A stretch of 64,000 bases of DNA, taken from NCBI RefSeq assembly GCF_008831285.2, contig NC_045143.1:16218464-16282463 (forward strand), written 5' to 3'. This DNA is from Nymphaea colorata (lineage: Eukaryota; Streptophyta; Magnoliopsida; Nymphaeales; Nymphaeaceae). Under the pieces are notes generated by a model. That model saw nothing but the letters and a program-made list of their open reading frames with translations, was not told where the DNA came from and did not search any database. Position 1 is the stretch's first letter. Each line of letters opens with the position of its first letter. The translations under genes were made by a program, and so were the position numbers. Of the stretch, positions 14,273-26,200 are shown in pieces.

Positions 14273-17216
14273 TTAGTAGCTTGAGTTTAGATCTATGCGT
14301 AGCATTGAAGATCCAGCCTCTGAAACTTTATTTCTAAAGGCAGTGCCTCCGGTTAGCAAATCTTCAGATGCCTGCTTTGGAGATGGGTTTTGTCGTAACA
14401 CACCAAGTAATATAATTGTCTGCCTGTTTCATTGGTTCCTTCTAAAGTTCCTGCTTCGGATACACAGAACTGCCTGCGCTCGGCAAAATTGATGTCCAAA
14501 AATGGCTTAGATCATGATGAACTGAAGGCTAGTGGAGATGCTAGATATTAGAGCTTCAAAGATAGGGCTGTGGCTAGGTGATTGACCAGGATAATGGATC
14601 TCTTGATACAGTTATGTACATTAAACAAAATAATTGTGTAAGTTCCCATGGATTGTAAATTTGGTTACTGTACAAATCCCTTGAGATACCCAGTGGAAAG
14701 TCTGGTGTCCAATACAACTTGACGCTTTTTAAGTTCTTATATAGTACGAAGAATGTCCAGTGTACATACTCTGACTGTTCAGTTGATTTTTAAGATCAAG
14801 TCCAATCATTCAATATATTGAAGCTGGCACTACTATAATTTTTTTTTTATGAAAGTTCATATGAAGTTCGAGTAGTAGAAACTGCAGGCAAAATGATCAA
14901 CTTTTGGTTCTTTAACTTCACAAATTTGGAGGACGACATTGGTGAAATTGTTAAGCAGCTGGCCAAGGCTCTATTGTAGGGGGACTTGTTTTAAGCAAAA
15001 GTTCCAATTTGTACGACACTTTTCAGTATATGTGATTTCACTGGCAAGGTTGAAAGTGACATGCCAAATTCCCTCGGTCACGAGGGTGCAAACCAGTGTT
15101 GTTAATATCGGATGGGATGGAATCGGCCTGGTTCGAATTGAATCAGCTCGTTACCGATTCAAACAGGTGCCAATTAGAAAGTCATCAGAAGGAAGCCTAT
15201 TTTGCCTTCGAAGAAAACGAAAACAAAATCGATGCCTGCAAGTGTTTCTCATTGACTCCTCAGAAGTTTCATTTCAGTTTTCACAGTCACCGGATTTGGC
15301 AGTTAACAAGTGACAAGTTTCATTTCAGTTTTCATAGTCACCGCATTTGGCAATCCGTATTGCTGCCAGGGTTCACTGGCCCTCGACATCAACCGTCAAC
15401 AGCCACGTTGCCTCCTTTTTACCGTAATGACCCAACTTACTTTCACATTTGGTTGGGATTCTTGGTTTGATGGATTTCTAACCCAACCTCTTTAGCAGTT
15501 TCAGTTTCTCAGACAAAAGAGTTATGAACTAGGACAATCTATCAGTTAGTTGTCCTCTTCATAAATCTCCATGATTCCTCATCATCTTATACAGGAGACC
15601 AACGTTGCATACTAGTCATGAACTGGACAATCTATCACTTAGTTGTCCTCTTCATAAATCTCCATGATTCCTCATCATCTTATATAGGAGACCAACGTTG
15701 CATACTTCATCCTCTCCAAGGTACATACATTCACGCATGTGGAACCTATACATTCACGTGTGTGGAACCTAGGTCGAAGTGTTGAACCTATTATAGTGTC
15801 AATTGTAATGACCCGACCGACTCTCACACCTAGCTTAGACTCCCAGCTTGACGGACCAAATCTGCCCCTTAGCGACTTCGATTCCTCTACAAAAACAGCT
15901 AGAAACTAGAACGATATTATCACTTAGTCAAACTCTTTATAAATCCTCTAAGGTTCTTTACAATGTTAGGTACAGAACTAAACTTTCATACTTCACCTTC
16001 CCTCATGGAATGAGCTTTCACCTGGTGTTTGCATCCACCGTCAAATTCCACTACTCCCTCTTCATTTCCACGCGATGCTCGTCACACTCTCACGTCGCCG
16101 CCCTCATCTTTGTTCTTTCATACCCTTCCCCTACGAAGAGGTGGACAACAAGGACAGCTCCTAGGTTGCTCTAAAGAGTTATGAGCCAAACTCGTCTCTA
16201 ATCGCATCTTATGGTTGATAATTTAAGGGTTCGCATTGTGAATCTAATAAAAAAGATTAATCGCATCTCCGAATGAATTTTTCCATAATCTCCGTTCAGG
16301 TTGAATAGCGTTCATCCATAATTTACCCAGTCCAAATGTCTTTCTGTGGCTCTGTGATTTGGTGTAATGACAAACATACATCTTGGCAATTATTAGTATA
16401 ACTTAGGCTGAACTTATCAGCACCATTATGTTTAATAGGCTTCAGGCCTAGTAAAATTTTCATACCTCGCAGGTCAATCTTCTATTAATTTTAATTTTTT
16501 TGGACATATTTCGTTTTCTCTAGTATTTTTTTATTTTTTTCTGATTTTGATTTTTTTTATTTTATTTTATTTCTAAATCGAGAACACATTTTCTAGTCCT
16601 CCTGATTCCCAAATGATTCTGCTTCCCATTCGACTCACTAAATCATTAACCTTACCAATTGAATTCAGAAATCGATTTTGATAAAATAGGTGTTAACCAT
16701 CATCAGCTTCGTGCAAATCACTCGACGTTGCAGTAGGTAGATTGGATGTAACCAACCTACATATCATACTTGAACACTAAGACTTGCCTCCGTGTACATC
16801 TCCACATAGAGTAATGCAGTTTTGGAAAATATACACTACAGGGCCCCATATGCCTTATAGAATCAGGTTACTAACGCCTTTATTCGGATGGCTAAACAAA
16901 CAAACATGCAAAGGTTAGCAGCAAAGGAATGTAACACTGTTGTCTAGTAAGAAGGCCAGTAAGGAAAATATAGTTTTGTCAGCTACTACCTCACAATCTA
17001 CATCCAAAAAATAATAGTTGGTCAGCTTTAAAGCCCACACTATCTCACAATCTACATCCAAAAAAAAAGTATGGATCCCCAGGACTTGGTTCTCTTCTCT
17101 TCCCAGCAACATGTGATTCCATATTTAAAAGGTTCCATGCAGCTGTCATTGTTTTCAAACTCATGCAAATGAAACGACCAATGTGATACAGAGAGGTCTC
17201 CTCGGTGAGCTTCAAA
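14273..17216. repeat. Repeat-derived intergenic DNA between convergent FtsH and SPC25
   Basis: The first few hundred bases are the probable FtsH 3' UTR. Further on are two local direct duplications: about 51-bp copies at 15264-15314 and 15315-15353, and 94-bp copies at 15524-15617 and 15618-15711. The phrase TAATGACCC followed by a CT-rich block recurs near 15426 and 15808, as expected of decayed LTR-type repeats. ORFs of up to 124 codons here look like by-products of the repeats. No retroelement domain is recognisable. The part from 16.2 to 17.2 kb holds nothing I can name. Confidence 0.6.
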
Positions 17217-20200
17217 TTACTTGGTCTTTCGACCATTCTTTGCATAGTCATTAATCAGATCCACCACATCTTTCCAGAAGTAGCCCTCAACTAAAACCCC
17301 ATCTCTAGTGAACCTGTCACGTTGCACACAAAACTCAAGATACATAAAAACGAACTAGAAGCAAAGATGCACACAAGGTGATGAATGCACAAACCATTCG
17401 GCGACACTCTTGGCGAGCTGAACAGATGCATGAGCAGAGACAGACTTTGGATCTGAACTGGCTACTGTCAGAGTGTATGTATCAGAAAATCTTGGCAGCT
17501 TGGAGGAGACCACTAAACCGGTGCTGTTGAAAGATCCCTGACCATAAAATCAAAAGCAACAAAACATATCAATATTATGACTTGCACAAGGTTTTGTATA
17601 GGAAGCATAATACTATTGGAACTTCCAGCAAACAAAAAACATAAAACATGAGGAGATGCAAGCACAATCAGCAACATCACAGGGTCATTTGTTAGTTATG
17701 CAATAATGACGACATCTGTCAATCTCTTATTAAACTTGGCATATCCATATTCACTTCCTATCCAACTACAGAATCCATTAGAATATACGGTGAGTTCATT
17801 TCACATGTATCAACAAGATTGAGCCAAAAAAACCAACAGCATCTGCTACAGCTTGAGTTCCATCTTGCCCCAACATATTCACGGAAACACCAGAAAACTA
17901 CGGAGAAAGATCAGGTGACCCAAATTCAAAAGTGACCTGAATACCCGTTTGTACTTTGTTGCATTCCATACAACTGGTTTGAAGGTCATCATCTTAGGTG
18001 AACAAATAATGACCTGATTACCTGTTTGTTGCACCCTACAACGGTTTCTGTATAACTGGTTTGGAAATCAAGATCTCATGCTTCCCATTGATTTCTTCGT
18101 CGCTTTCTGTGAAAAAGAAGCTACTTCCTAGTATTATCAGTGTGATGCTCAATGAAACCATGACATCAATCTCTGAGAAAAAAGCAGTTCTCCCAAAAAT
18201 TTCTAACCTGCGTCCATACAAATGTACTTTTGCCCAAAAAACTCTGACAAATTTGTCCTTGAACAACCTATTTTTTGTAACAGATGAGTCATCTTTCCTG
18301 AAAATAATAATTATCAGCAACCAAAGGAAACACATTTCTTTTATTTCCAGCCACACAAAAGAAACAGTCAACTAATTAGTCTACTGTCTAATCCAATACA
18401 ACTCCCTCCCCCAAACATAGACATCCTCGAGCTTTTGCTGTAAATGTGAACAGTGTAATACTGTTTTCCATTGGAAACAAAAGTTAAAGGCCTTAAATCT
18501 GTTCTCAAGAAAAGTATTGATATCTGCTTCTAGTCAAAGTAATTGACAAGACCAGCATTATCAACTGCTAATCAGAAATCACTGGGATGAACAACCTAGA
18601 CATACAAGTGGACTAAAAATGCTTTCTGAGAAGCCATTTTCACAAGTTTTACAATAGCAGCCTTCACTAGCTAATGATTATTAGGGTTGTCAAAGATTCG
18701 AGCTATTTGAGATCAACTCATCTATGCTTGACTCATTTATTCAACAGTTTGAGTTCCACTCAAAATCTCAAGAAGTTTATTTTAACGAGTAAGGTGAGCT
18801 TGACTCGCCGAACTCGTTATATTGAATCTTTCCCAACCTTACCACAAATGGTACTGTTGGCGTACCGGAAGACTTATTTAACTCATTAGGTAGGTCTCTA
18901 CTTCAAACCCACCTATTGATCCTTGAAAAAGAAACATTTTCAATGCTCAGCTCAAGGTGGCTTGAGCTTAACCAAGCCAAGCTTGAGATCTTCCAGGATG
19001 AGTTTAGCCGAGCTCGAGTTGGTGAATTTGAGGCCACGTCGTCGTTGAGTTAAGCTAGATCTGGCTCAACTCGGCCCCTGAATGCCTCTAAAGAGGCTCA
19101 ACAACACTTCAGAGTTGTACTTTTCATTCACCAGCAGCAATTTCAGGATTCATTCACAACCTATACTCAGTATAGCTCAGGAATTCTCTTCCAAATACAT
19201 AAAGAAAGTTAGGAAGCAACAAAAAGACTCAGTAGACCCAATTTAATTACAATGCATCTCGACTTGACTGCAAGTGACCCACGCATGCACAATCAGAATT
19301 TTGTATAGCCCTATTTCTAGAGGTGATTTTATCCACCTGAGCCAGAATAATATGAATCAACCTAATCCAACTATCCCATCTGAGCTACCTACAGGCTACC
19401 TATTATCTCAGATGAGGCTGATCATAATCACAACTCACAACTATCATTTTTGAAATCTTGGGTTATTCTAAGAGGAAGTGTTCTCATTGGAACAAATTGA
19501 GAATATACGGAAATCACACGAGGGAATACGAGATGCTGCACATAACGTGCTTTCTTTGAACCCACTGCCTCCCAGTTTCCGAAACTCCCTTTTTGAAGTC
19601 CTCATTCAGGCCTTGTTTCCTGTTTTGACTATCATGTACACTTGATATGATTGATAATCCTAACCAGATCCATATGTTGTGTTTTGAATCCTTTGATTCT
19701 CAAATTTCAATTATTTGAGATCTTGATTACACAGGGATAATTACTTTCTAATTAGAAAAAGGAAATTTCCTCCCTGATTAATCTGATATGTGTGCATTTG
19801 CATTTCCAAAAAAAGCTTTTCGAGATCAAGAGTCAAAGTATTTTCTGGTGAGTGACCTTTGCAATGCATATGCTTCCAAACCACTAATGTTATCCTTCAG
19901 GTGTTACACACCTACCGACAACCAGTACAAACATTTTTTTAACACTCATATCCCCAACAGGTGTCAAAGAAAAAAAAAGGAGATAGCATGATGATGGCAT
20001 CAAAGAACTTGTTTTGACATTCTTGCTTGAGGATGATGGTGGTCGTTGTGACAGTTAGGACATGAATTTTGATACCAATGATTTTGTATTTGGTATAACA
20101 AGACCGAGAATGGAGGCGACAGTGGTAGCCAACCTACGTGACTATTTTTTTGAAGAGATCTCATGTTTGGGTGACTGAACAGCCGCAATTCTCTCACGTA

Positions 20201-21748
20201 AGATTGCAGCCATGTGGTTGACGGAGAAAATCCAACTCATCCCCATACATGAACTGAGCAAAACGATACACTTGAACAGCATGTTTTGAGTTAGTAATTT
20301 TCAAATAAGAAACAATACATGAAGTTACACCTGATAGCTTAAGAAATGACATGGTAAACATGCTTAAACTACGTCATTGCCAGTACATTGATTTACAGGA
20401 ATGTTCTTAATAAAGGGCAACATGATAATTATGTAGGCCACGAGCTCTAACCTGCAGGTTGAAGATTTTCCTGATAAAAATATCTGCCCCATTTGCAGAG
20501 TAACCCCCTCCCCCACCCCCAAAAAAAAAAAAAAGTATCTCTTCTGAGACAAGTCTTTGGTTGCACTGGACCGAGAGACTCTACCTATATCTGGCTTAGT
20601 CAGAAGTTTGTCCTCTATGACCGGAAACCCAGCATAAAACAAATCCATTCCAACTTACTTGACAAAGGTATATCAGCAAGACTAAAAACCCAACATAAAG
20701 CAACTTATATTCCACCATATGTGACAAACGTATACTATCTGGGACCAAAATGCCCAACATAGAACAAATCCTATTCCACCTTATGTGACAAAGGCGTCAT
20801 CATCTGGAAACAAAAACCCCAACATAGAACAAATCCTATTCCACCTTCTGTGACAAAGGCATCTTGACTGAAGATAACAACTGTCTAAACTGTACAGTGA
20901 GATCCAAGATACTGTAATATGCAATAATAGCATACAACCATTGATTGATTTTTCATATCAAGTTGAGAAAAGGAAAAGCAAAAGACATCATATATATAAA
21001 TACAAAACTTAAGTCCATCAGAATCATTATTCAAAAGATAGAAAGCATCGCACATTTTCAAAACATATGAGTCGTCTTCCGATCAAAATCAATTCAAAAG
21101 ACTTACGGTCGGGGGATATGTAAAAAGTATCGCATTCTTCTCCTTGGTGTAAATGATCAACTGCAACAGACCGTTGAAGATCACATACTTGCCAGAGTCA
21201 AGCTCCACAAAAGCTAGTTCAGACCAAACACGAACACAAGTACATAATACTTTCACAAAACACGAATATAGTGAATTGACGGAATGGGCCGCAAAAAGGA
21301 TATAATATGATGCAAACAATGAGAAAATCCCGATTGGCCGGGAATTTCTTAGGATAGAACTGTGCAGCCAGCGCAATGGCTATGATGATTACGCCGATTA
21401 ACAGCTTGATGTTACTCAACCGCACATCCTCCGCATACCCTTGGCTCGTCACGATCTACAAATATGCAAATCGAAATTTCTTTTTGTCATTCCAATCTCA
21501 CCAAAAGAACGCCTAGATAGTCTAATACAAGAGAATCACCACAAACCCTACAGATCTTGCAGACAAGAACCCCGATCGGGAAGATGACGATCTAAGGAAA
21601 CACAAAACCCTAGATAGAACGAAACCTGAAAATGAAATAGATTTCAGGTTACCTCCGTGACGGTCTCGTCGAGGACGTGCTTGATGGCGTGAGGATCGTT
21701 GAGATTTGCTTTCTTAGGGGTCTTGGAGGGAGAGGGCTTGCTCGCCAT
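17217..21748 (-). CDS. SPC25: Signal peptidase complex subunit 2 (SPC25)
   Basis: Non-catalytic subunit of the ER signal peptidase complex. Five exons on the minus strand: 21748-21653, 21455-21304, 21188-21107, 17537-17395 and 17313-17217. They total 570 bases (189 residues plus stop), matching the usual length of about 190. A short lysine-rich cytosolic head is followed by the conserved IKHVLDETVTEIVTSQGY, two membrane helices (about 50-66 and 75-97), then TKEKNAILFTYPP. The C-terminal domain includes GSFNSTGLVVSSKLPRFS, WFTRDGVLVEGYFWKD and a lysine-containing tail, as in the plant family. Exon 2 does not end at a GT donor. It ends at ATATCCTTTTT, and frame and family sequence force an AT-AA intron (see findings). 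Intron 3 is 3.6 kb and holds the repeats. The gene is convergent with FtsH and divergent from SERRATE. Confidence 0.95.
18670..19090. repeat. Degenerate GAGCTTGACTC-rich repeat in SPC25 intron 3
   Basis: This stretch reuses short words such as GAGCTTGACTC, GAGCTCGAGTT, CTTGAGCTT and CAAGCC in both orientations. A similar word set recurs in SERRATE intron 2 (about 28130-28580), which suggests two copies of one dispersed repeat. I could not define termini or a target-site duplication. Confidence 0.45.
20627..20872. repeat. Four-copy tandem repeat (about 61-64 bp unit) in SPC25 intron 3
   Basis: Four diverged units begin near 20627, 20688, 20749 and 20813. Each contains a form of CCCAACATAGAACAAATCC, then ATTCCACCTT and GTGACAAAGGC. 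Units 3 and 4 are the most alike; unit 1 is the most diverged. No coding role is seen. Confidence 0.8.
21189..21303 (-). other. Probable U12-type intron (AT-AA) of SPC25
   Basis: This 115-base intron begins ATATCCTTTTT, a full match to the minor-spliceosome donor consensus. It carries GCTTGAC (branch A about 21198), resembling the U12 branch site TTCCTTRAY, only 9 bases before its end. The end that restores Leu-Tyr-Val-Ile-Phe-Asn-Gly is ...GGCAA, giving AT-AA termini. There is no usable GT donor in the right frame. It is phase 2. Confidence 0.75.
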
Positions 21749-21810
21749 CGTCAATCGCCCGGGGAATTATGACAGAGCTCTATCGGGCGTTCGACTTCCC
21801 GAAGACTGCG

Positions 21811-21821
21811 CTATATATATG
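21811..21821 (-). promoter_or_regulatory. TATA-like box of SPC25
   Basis: ATATATATAG on the minus strand, about 63 bases before the ATG at 21748. Spacing would allow a short 5' UTR. Confidence 0.5.
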
Positions 21822-22554
21822 CCCCGAGGTCCCGGGATGTAATAAGGTGGGACTGGGGCTCGGAAAATTCATCCAATAGTCGGGTTTTTTCGATTTTGGA
21901 CCCGAACCTAACACTCCACCTGGCGTTAAAATAAGGCGATGAGCCGAACCCACGTAACTGGACCCGAAAAAGAGTTCCCTTTCCCCAGATGGAACGTATT
22001 GTATAAGATTGAGAAGATTTCATCATAAATTTTACATAATACTAAAGATTTAGAACATTTCACCATTATCTTTTATATAGTATTAAATGTATTATCGAGG
22101 ACACTGGTAGTGGTAGCTACCAGACGTTCACACGACACCTGAGGCATGATAAGAATTTTTCAAGCCATTAATTTTAAGAAGATCGTATAATGGATATTAA
22201 ATTCAAACTAATAGAAACACTGTACTGCTTTCAAGATACTAGAATACCCTTTAATGGAGAAAATAACTGAGTTTCTTTTAAACAAGAATCTTTATCTTTT
22301 TTTTAAGGGCATTTCAATATCTTAAAAATACAGTTAGGTTTTTATTTTTATCAAGTTAATTTTTAAAATATTATCTATTTAAAATCAAGTGCATTGAGAG
22401 TTCTCATCAAGTCTAACATACGAAGGTACTTTCCACATTATCAATTATGGCATAATACATAAAGGTCAACGACAGGAAATTCATATTTTTATCAAGACTA
22501 TATATGTACTCCACTTTATTTGTTGATCAAAAAGCATTTTATTTTAAACGGATC

Positions 22555-22915
22555 CTAGGCATAGTGCTCCAACATTTGGATGCGTTGGTCATTGAGATAG
22601 TTAGGATGAGTGACAGACTTACAATCCATTTCCCATAAAAATGGGCCAAAGGTTCCCACTTTCTCACGGCCTTGCCTTTGAGGTATGAGCTCTGTTACGG
22701 TTAGCAATGGCATCAGCGTGTTATTCCAACTTAAGATACAGTGACATAGCATCCTCAATAGTCAAATTAAAAATGTATCTCTTCATATATTGTTGGGCGG
22801 ACGGAAGAGAAGAGGTCAGCTGTCTAAATTGTGAAAGCGCAATGTACACAAAAGCTTTACGACCCTTTTGGGTTGGATCAAATGTTACGAATCCAACATG
22901 AATGAAAAGGACCAT
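22555..22915 (-). pseudogene. Possible Copia-type gag remnant
   Basis: Two overlapping minus-strand frames (22915-22721 and 22758-22555) read like one interrupted protein. The first contains LSQFRQLTSSL, QQYMKRYIFNLT and EDAMSLYLKLE, wording I associate with short regions of plant LTR retrotransposon gag proteins. The frame is broken and no protease, integrase or reverse transcriptase follows. The assignment is weak. Confidence 0.3.
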
Positions 22916-23257
22916 TTACGACGTTCGTAGAGCGCGGCGGCTTCGATTGCCCATGCGTCGATGCGGCGCCTCGCAGCCCTCTGGGTACGTCCAACAAACC
23001 TGGAACATAAGAAGGGGAGAAGATGATGAGATAAGCCGCGGGGATTTTTGCAGGGCAGGCGTTTCCATTTTCTTGTTTGCTTGGGCGCTTTAGGGTTTGT
23101 TTCATCCCCTGTTTTATACCCGTGGGTGGCGGCCTCGGTGCGTAGGGTTTAGTCGCTGCTGGTTTTCTTCCGCTTCGGCTTTCAGATCGTTCATCTTGTC
23201 CTGTCCCATTTTTTCAATCCGTTGCTACGATTGCGGTTCCTCGTATAGCCTCTTTAG

Positions 23258-26200
23258 ATGGCGGAGGTTATGGATATGCCTGCAGAAGCCCTAGATCGTG
23301 GACAGGAGAGGCAGACAGACCGGAAGGATAAGACATCCGAGGAACTACCGAGGAAGAGGGACAGGGACTCGAGGGAGAGGAGGGACGAGCGGGACTCTAA
23401 CCGGCGAGGCGAACATTACGAGCGGAACCGGTCTCCGTCAAGGGACCGAGACAGGGAGTACAGGCGGCGGAGCAGTCTTAGCCCTCCACCTTACGTCTCA
23501 CGGGAGCGCTGGCATTCTCCTTCTCGTCATTCCCCTCCACCGTTCAAGCGTGGCCGGAGGGGTGATGGACACGATCATCGTCGGAGTAGCCCTAGGGGTG
23601 GTTTTGGTTCCGACGACGGGAGGTAGGATTTTCTTCGATTAATGCCACCTGATTGAACGTTGATCGGTGGTGCAATGGCTCAAATTGTGATTATGATGTC
23701 CCTCTGTTTCCATTTCGATTATAAGTCCTGTTTTTTTAAGTTACTGCATATTATTTTGGTTTCACTAGGTATGGCATGCTCCTTCTTCATAGAGTGTTAA
23801 ATTGTTGAGGAAACTGGAAAAAAGGACACCTCAAGGACATATTATGAGTTAGAATTGTACATGCTACTACTGGTTCAAATTGTAAGCGATAAAATGATAT
23901 ATGTGATAGAAGACTAAAAGTTTTAGGAAATGCAAAAAACAAGGATCAATAATTTTAAGAATTTTGTAGTTAAGTACGTAAATCATGAGAAACAACTACA
24001 AATAAGGCGAATGAAACACACTAGTAATCGACAATGGCCTATTTTCATCATTTTAACATAGTATAGTCAAGAAAATATTAGGAATAAACAAGTAATTAGA
24101 TATCTAATATCTTGTAGTCCAAAGGATTTGGCGGTTGTAAAATGATGGATATGTATAAGGATAACAAATGAGTGTTTAGCTACTGAACGTTTGGCGTTTG
24201 CTTTCTCAAGATCATTTTTGTCTTGTTTGAATTTCTATTAGAAAAATTATGAAAAGCATTTTTAATTTTTTGAAATAATTCAAATGTTTATTATACCTTT
24301 TTTATTAATATATTATTTATTCTTTATGTTTTTGCTTTTTCACTTCAAGATTTTGTTTGAAAAAGCCATGTATTTCTATACCGTGTTGTATGTATCTTAT
24401 GATACAACTTTTTACCTATTTTAGAATAGGTAGAAGCTGTATCTTACGTTACAGATTTATGATATAAAAAGCTGAAAGTTTTTTTTAATAATTTGAACTT
24501 CATATTAAGTCTGCCATGAAAGCGATTTTTTTCATTTTCTTTAACACTTAAAGTAAAGAAATAAAATTTAGGGCTGACTTGTGCAATTGCACTGGACTGG
24601 AGCCTTCTTGTTTTGCCACATAAGAGCCTATGACTGTCCTCCAAAACAATAACTTTCAAGTTTGTGACTATTAAGTTACTTTGGTGGAAAAAATAACCAC
24701 TCACCCGGAAAAAAAAGGAAAAAGTCGTGTTCACTAAAAACTTACTTATTGTGACACCCATTCAAGTGCCAATAGTAATTTACTTATTGTGATACCCATT
24801 CAAGTGCCAAGAGTAATTTAAGTGGTCAATTTTGATTATTGTTAGTGAAAGTCCCTATCATCCTTTGTGCAATTTTTATTGCAGATTTGGTTATGATTAT
24901 ATTGGAAGAGGCTATGATAGAGGAGGCGGGAGACCTGGGTACCATGACGAAAGGGCCCATGGGCGGCATGGTTATCAAGGTAAGTGCTGTTTGGTTTAGA
25001 AGTCAAATGATAATTGGTTAAACCGTTAAAATGTAGGGAATTTGTCTTCATAAGGTGACCCTGTATGTATACATCACTGAAGCAAGAAAATACTTGTGTC
25101 CAACTTTCATAATTCGGCGTAAAAAAATGTTGTGATGCTGTTTGTTTCCTACAATGCTGAGAACAAGTGTTTGCTATGCTATGGAGGATTCACAGAGTCC
25201 TCCCTGTAATTAATTATGCCTAATATTTAACAGATAAGATTTGTTATCTCTTCATAAATAGTAACTTTATTGATCACACCTTTTCCCAATTCATTCAGCA
25301 GGCTTCATTTTGAATATGTAAACAATAAGCGAGCTAACTTAAAATCTTGGTTGTCAAGGCGCCCAGGTGCCAGGCAGCACCAAGCGTCTAGGCAGGACTA
25401 GGCTTGCCTAGGCAAAGAAGGCGACTTTTTTTTTTTGGTTTTTTTAGCTATGTTAGCCATTACATAATAAAATTATGTAGTTGCTGACTGTATTGTAAGC
25501 TTCTATTCCAAGTAAAACTTGAAAAACTGTTATGTTCTGTTCTAATTGAATGATTATACTTTGTAAGTAAAGCCAAAAATTAAAACATAAAAAACTGTTC
25601 TGTTCTTGTTTACATGACAGATTGACAGAGCTTGTTTACATACTGGAAAACTGTGCTGTTCTGTTCTAGCTGATGCCTTAGTTTGATAGACAAAAGAAAA
25701 CACGTCATTCTTGTTTACATGCTGGACAATGCTTGCATTTCTTATAGACTAGTTATAGACCTTATATACTATTTCATTTGAATCATTCAAACAAAAATCA
25801 TATCAAATCTGTACATATAAATACATTACAAGTTTACAACAGATTGTACATGTAACATATAATATACATATAACACACAAAACACCCTCACAAATGAGAA
25901 AATAAATCTGTATTCAGGTTGCAAAAGTGAGGTCTGCATATATTTGTCTGATTACTAGACATGCACTAAACAAGATAAACTGGTGGTCTTTTTTACCATA
26001 AACTTAGGTTTTAACATGGGGTAAGAAGGCTGGCATAGGTTCTATAAAATATGTTTTAGAGCACACAAGATATATACAGAAATTCATTGGTTTTATAGAA
26101 CATGTACTTAACGTATGGTTGGAGCTTCTGCTTGATGAGTTGATATAGAATATGTAATTAACGTACAACAAACTGTACTTAAAGAACAGAAGTTATATAA

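Larger units (their letters stand above)
21749..23257. other. Divergent intergenic region SPC25 / SERRATE
   Basis: About 1.5 kb between the two start codons. The first 150 bases carry the SPC25 core promoter. About 22020-22550 is AT-rich with no recognisable content. About 22555-22915 resembles a broken retroelement gag piece on the minus strand. The GC-rich last 300 bases should contain the SERRATE 5' UTR. Confidence 0.5.
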
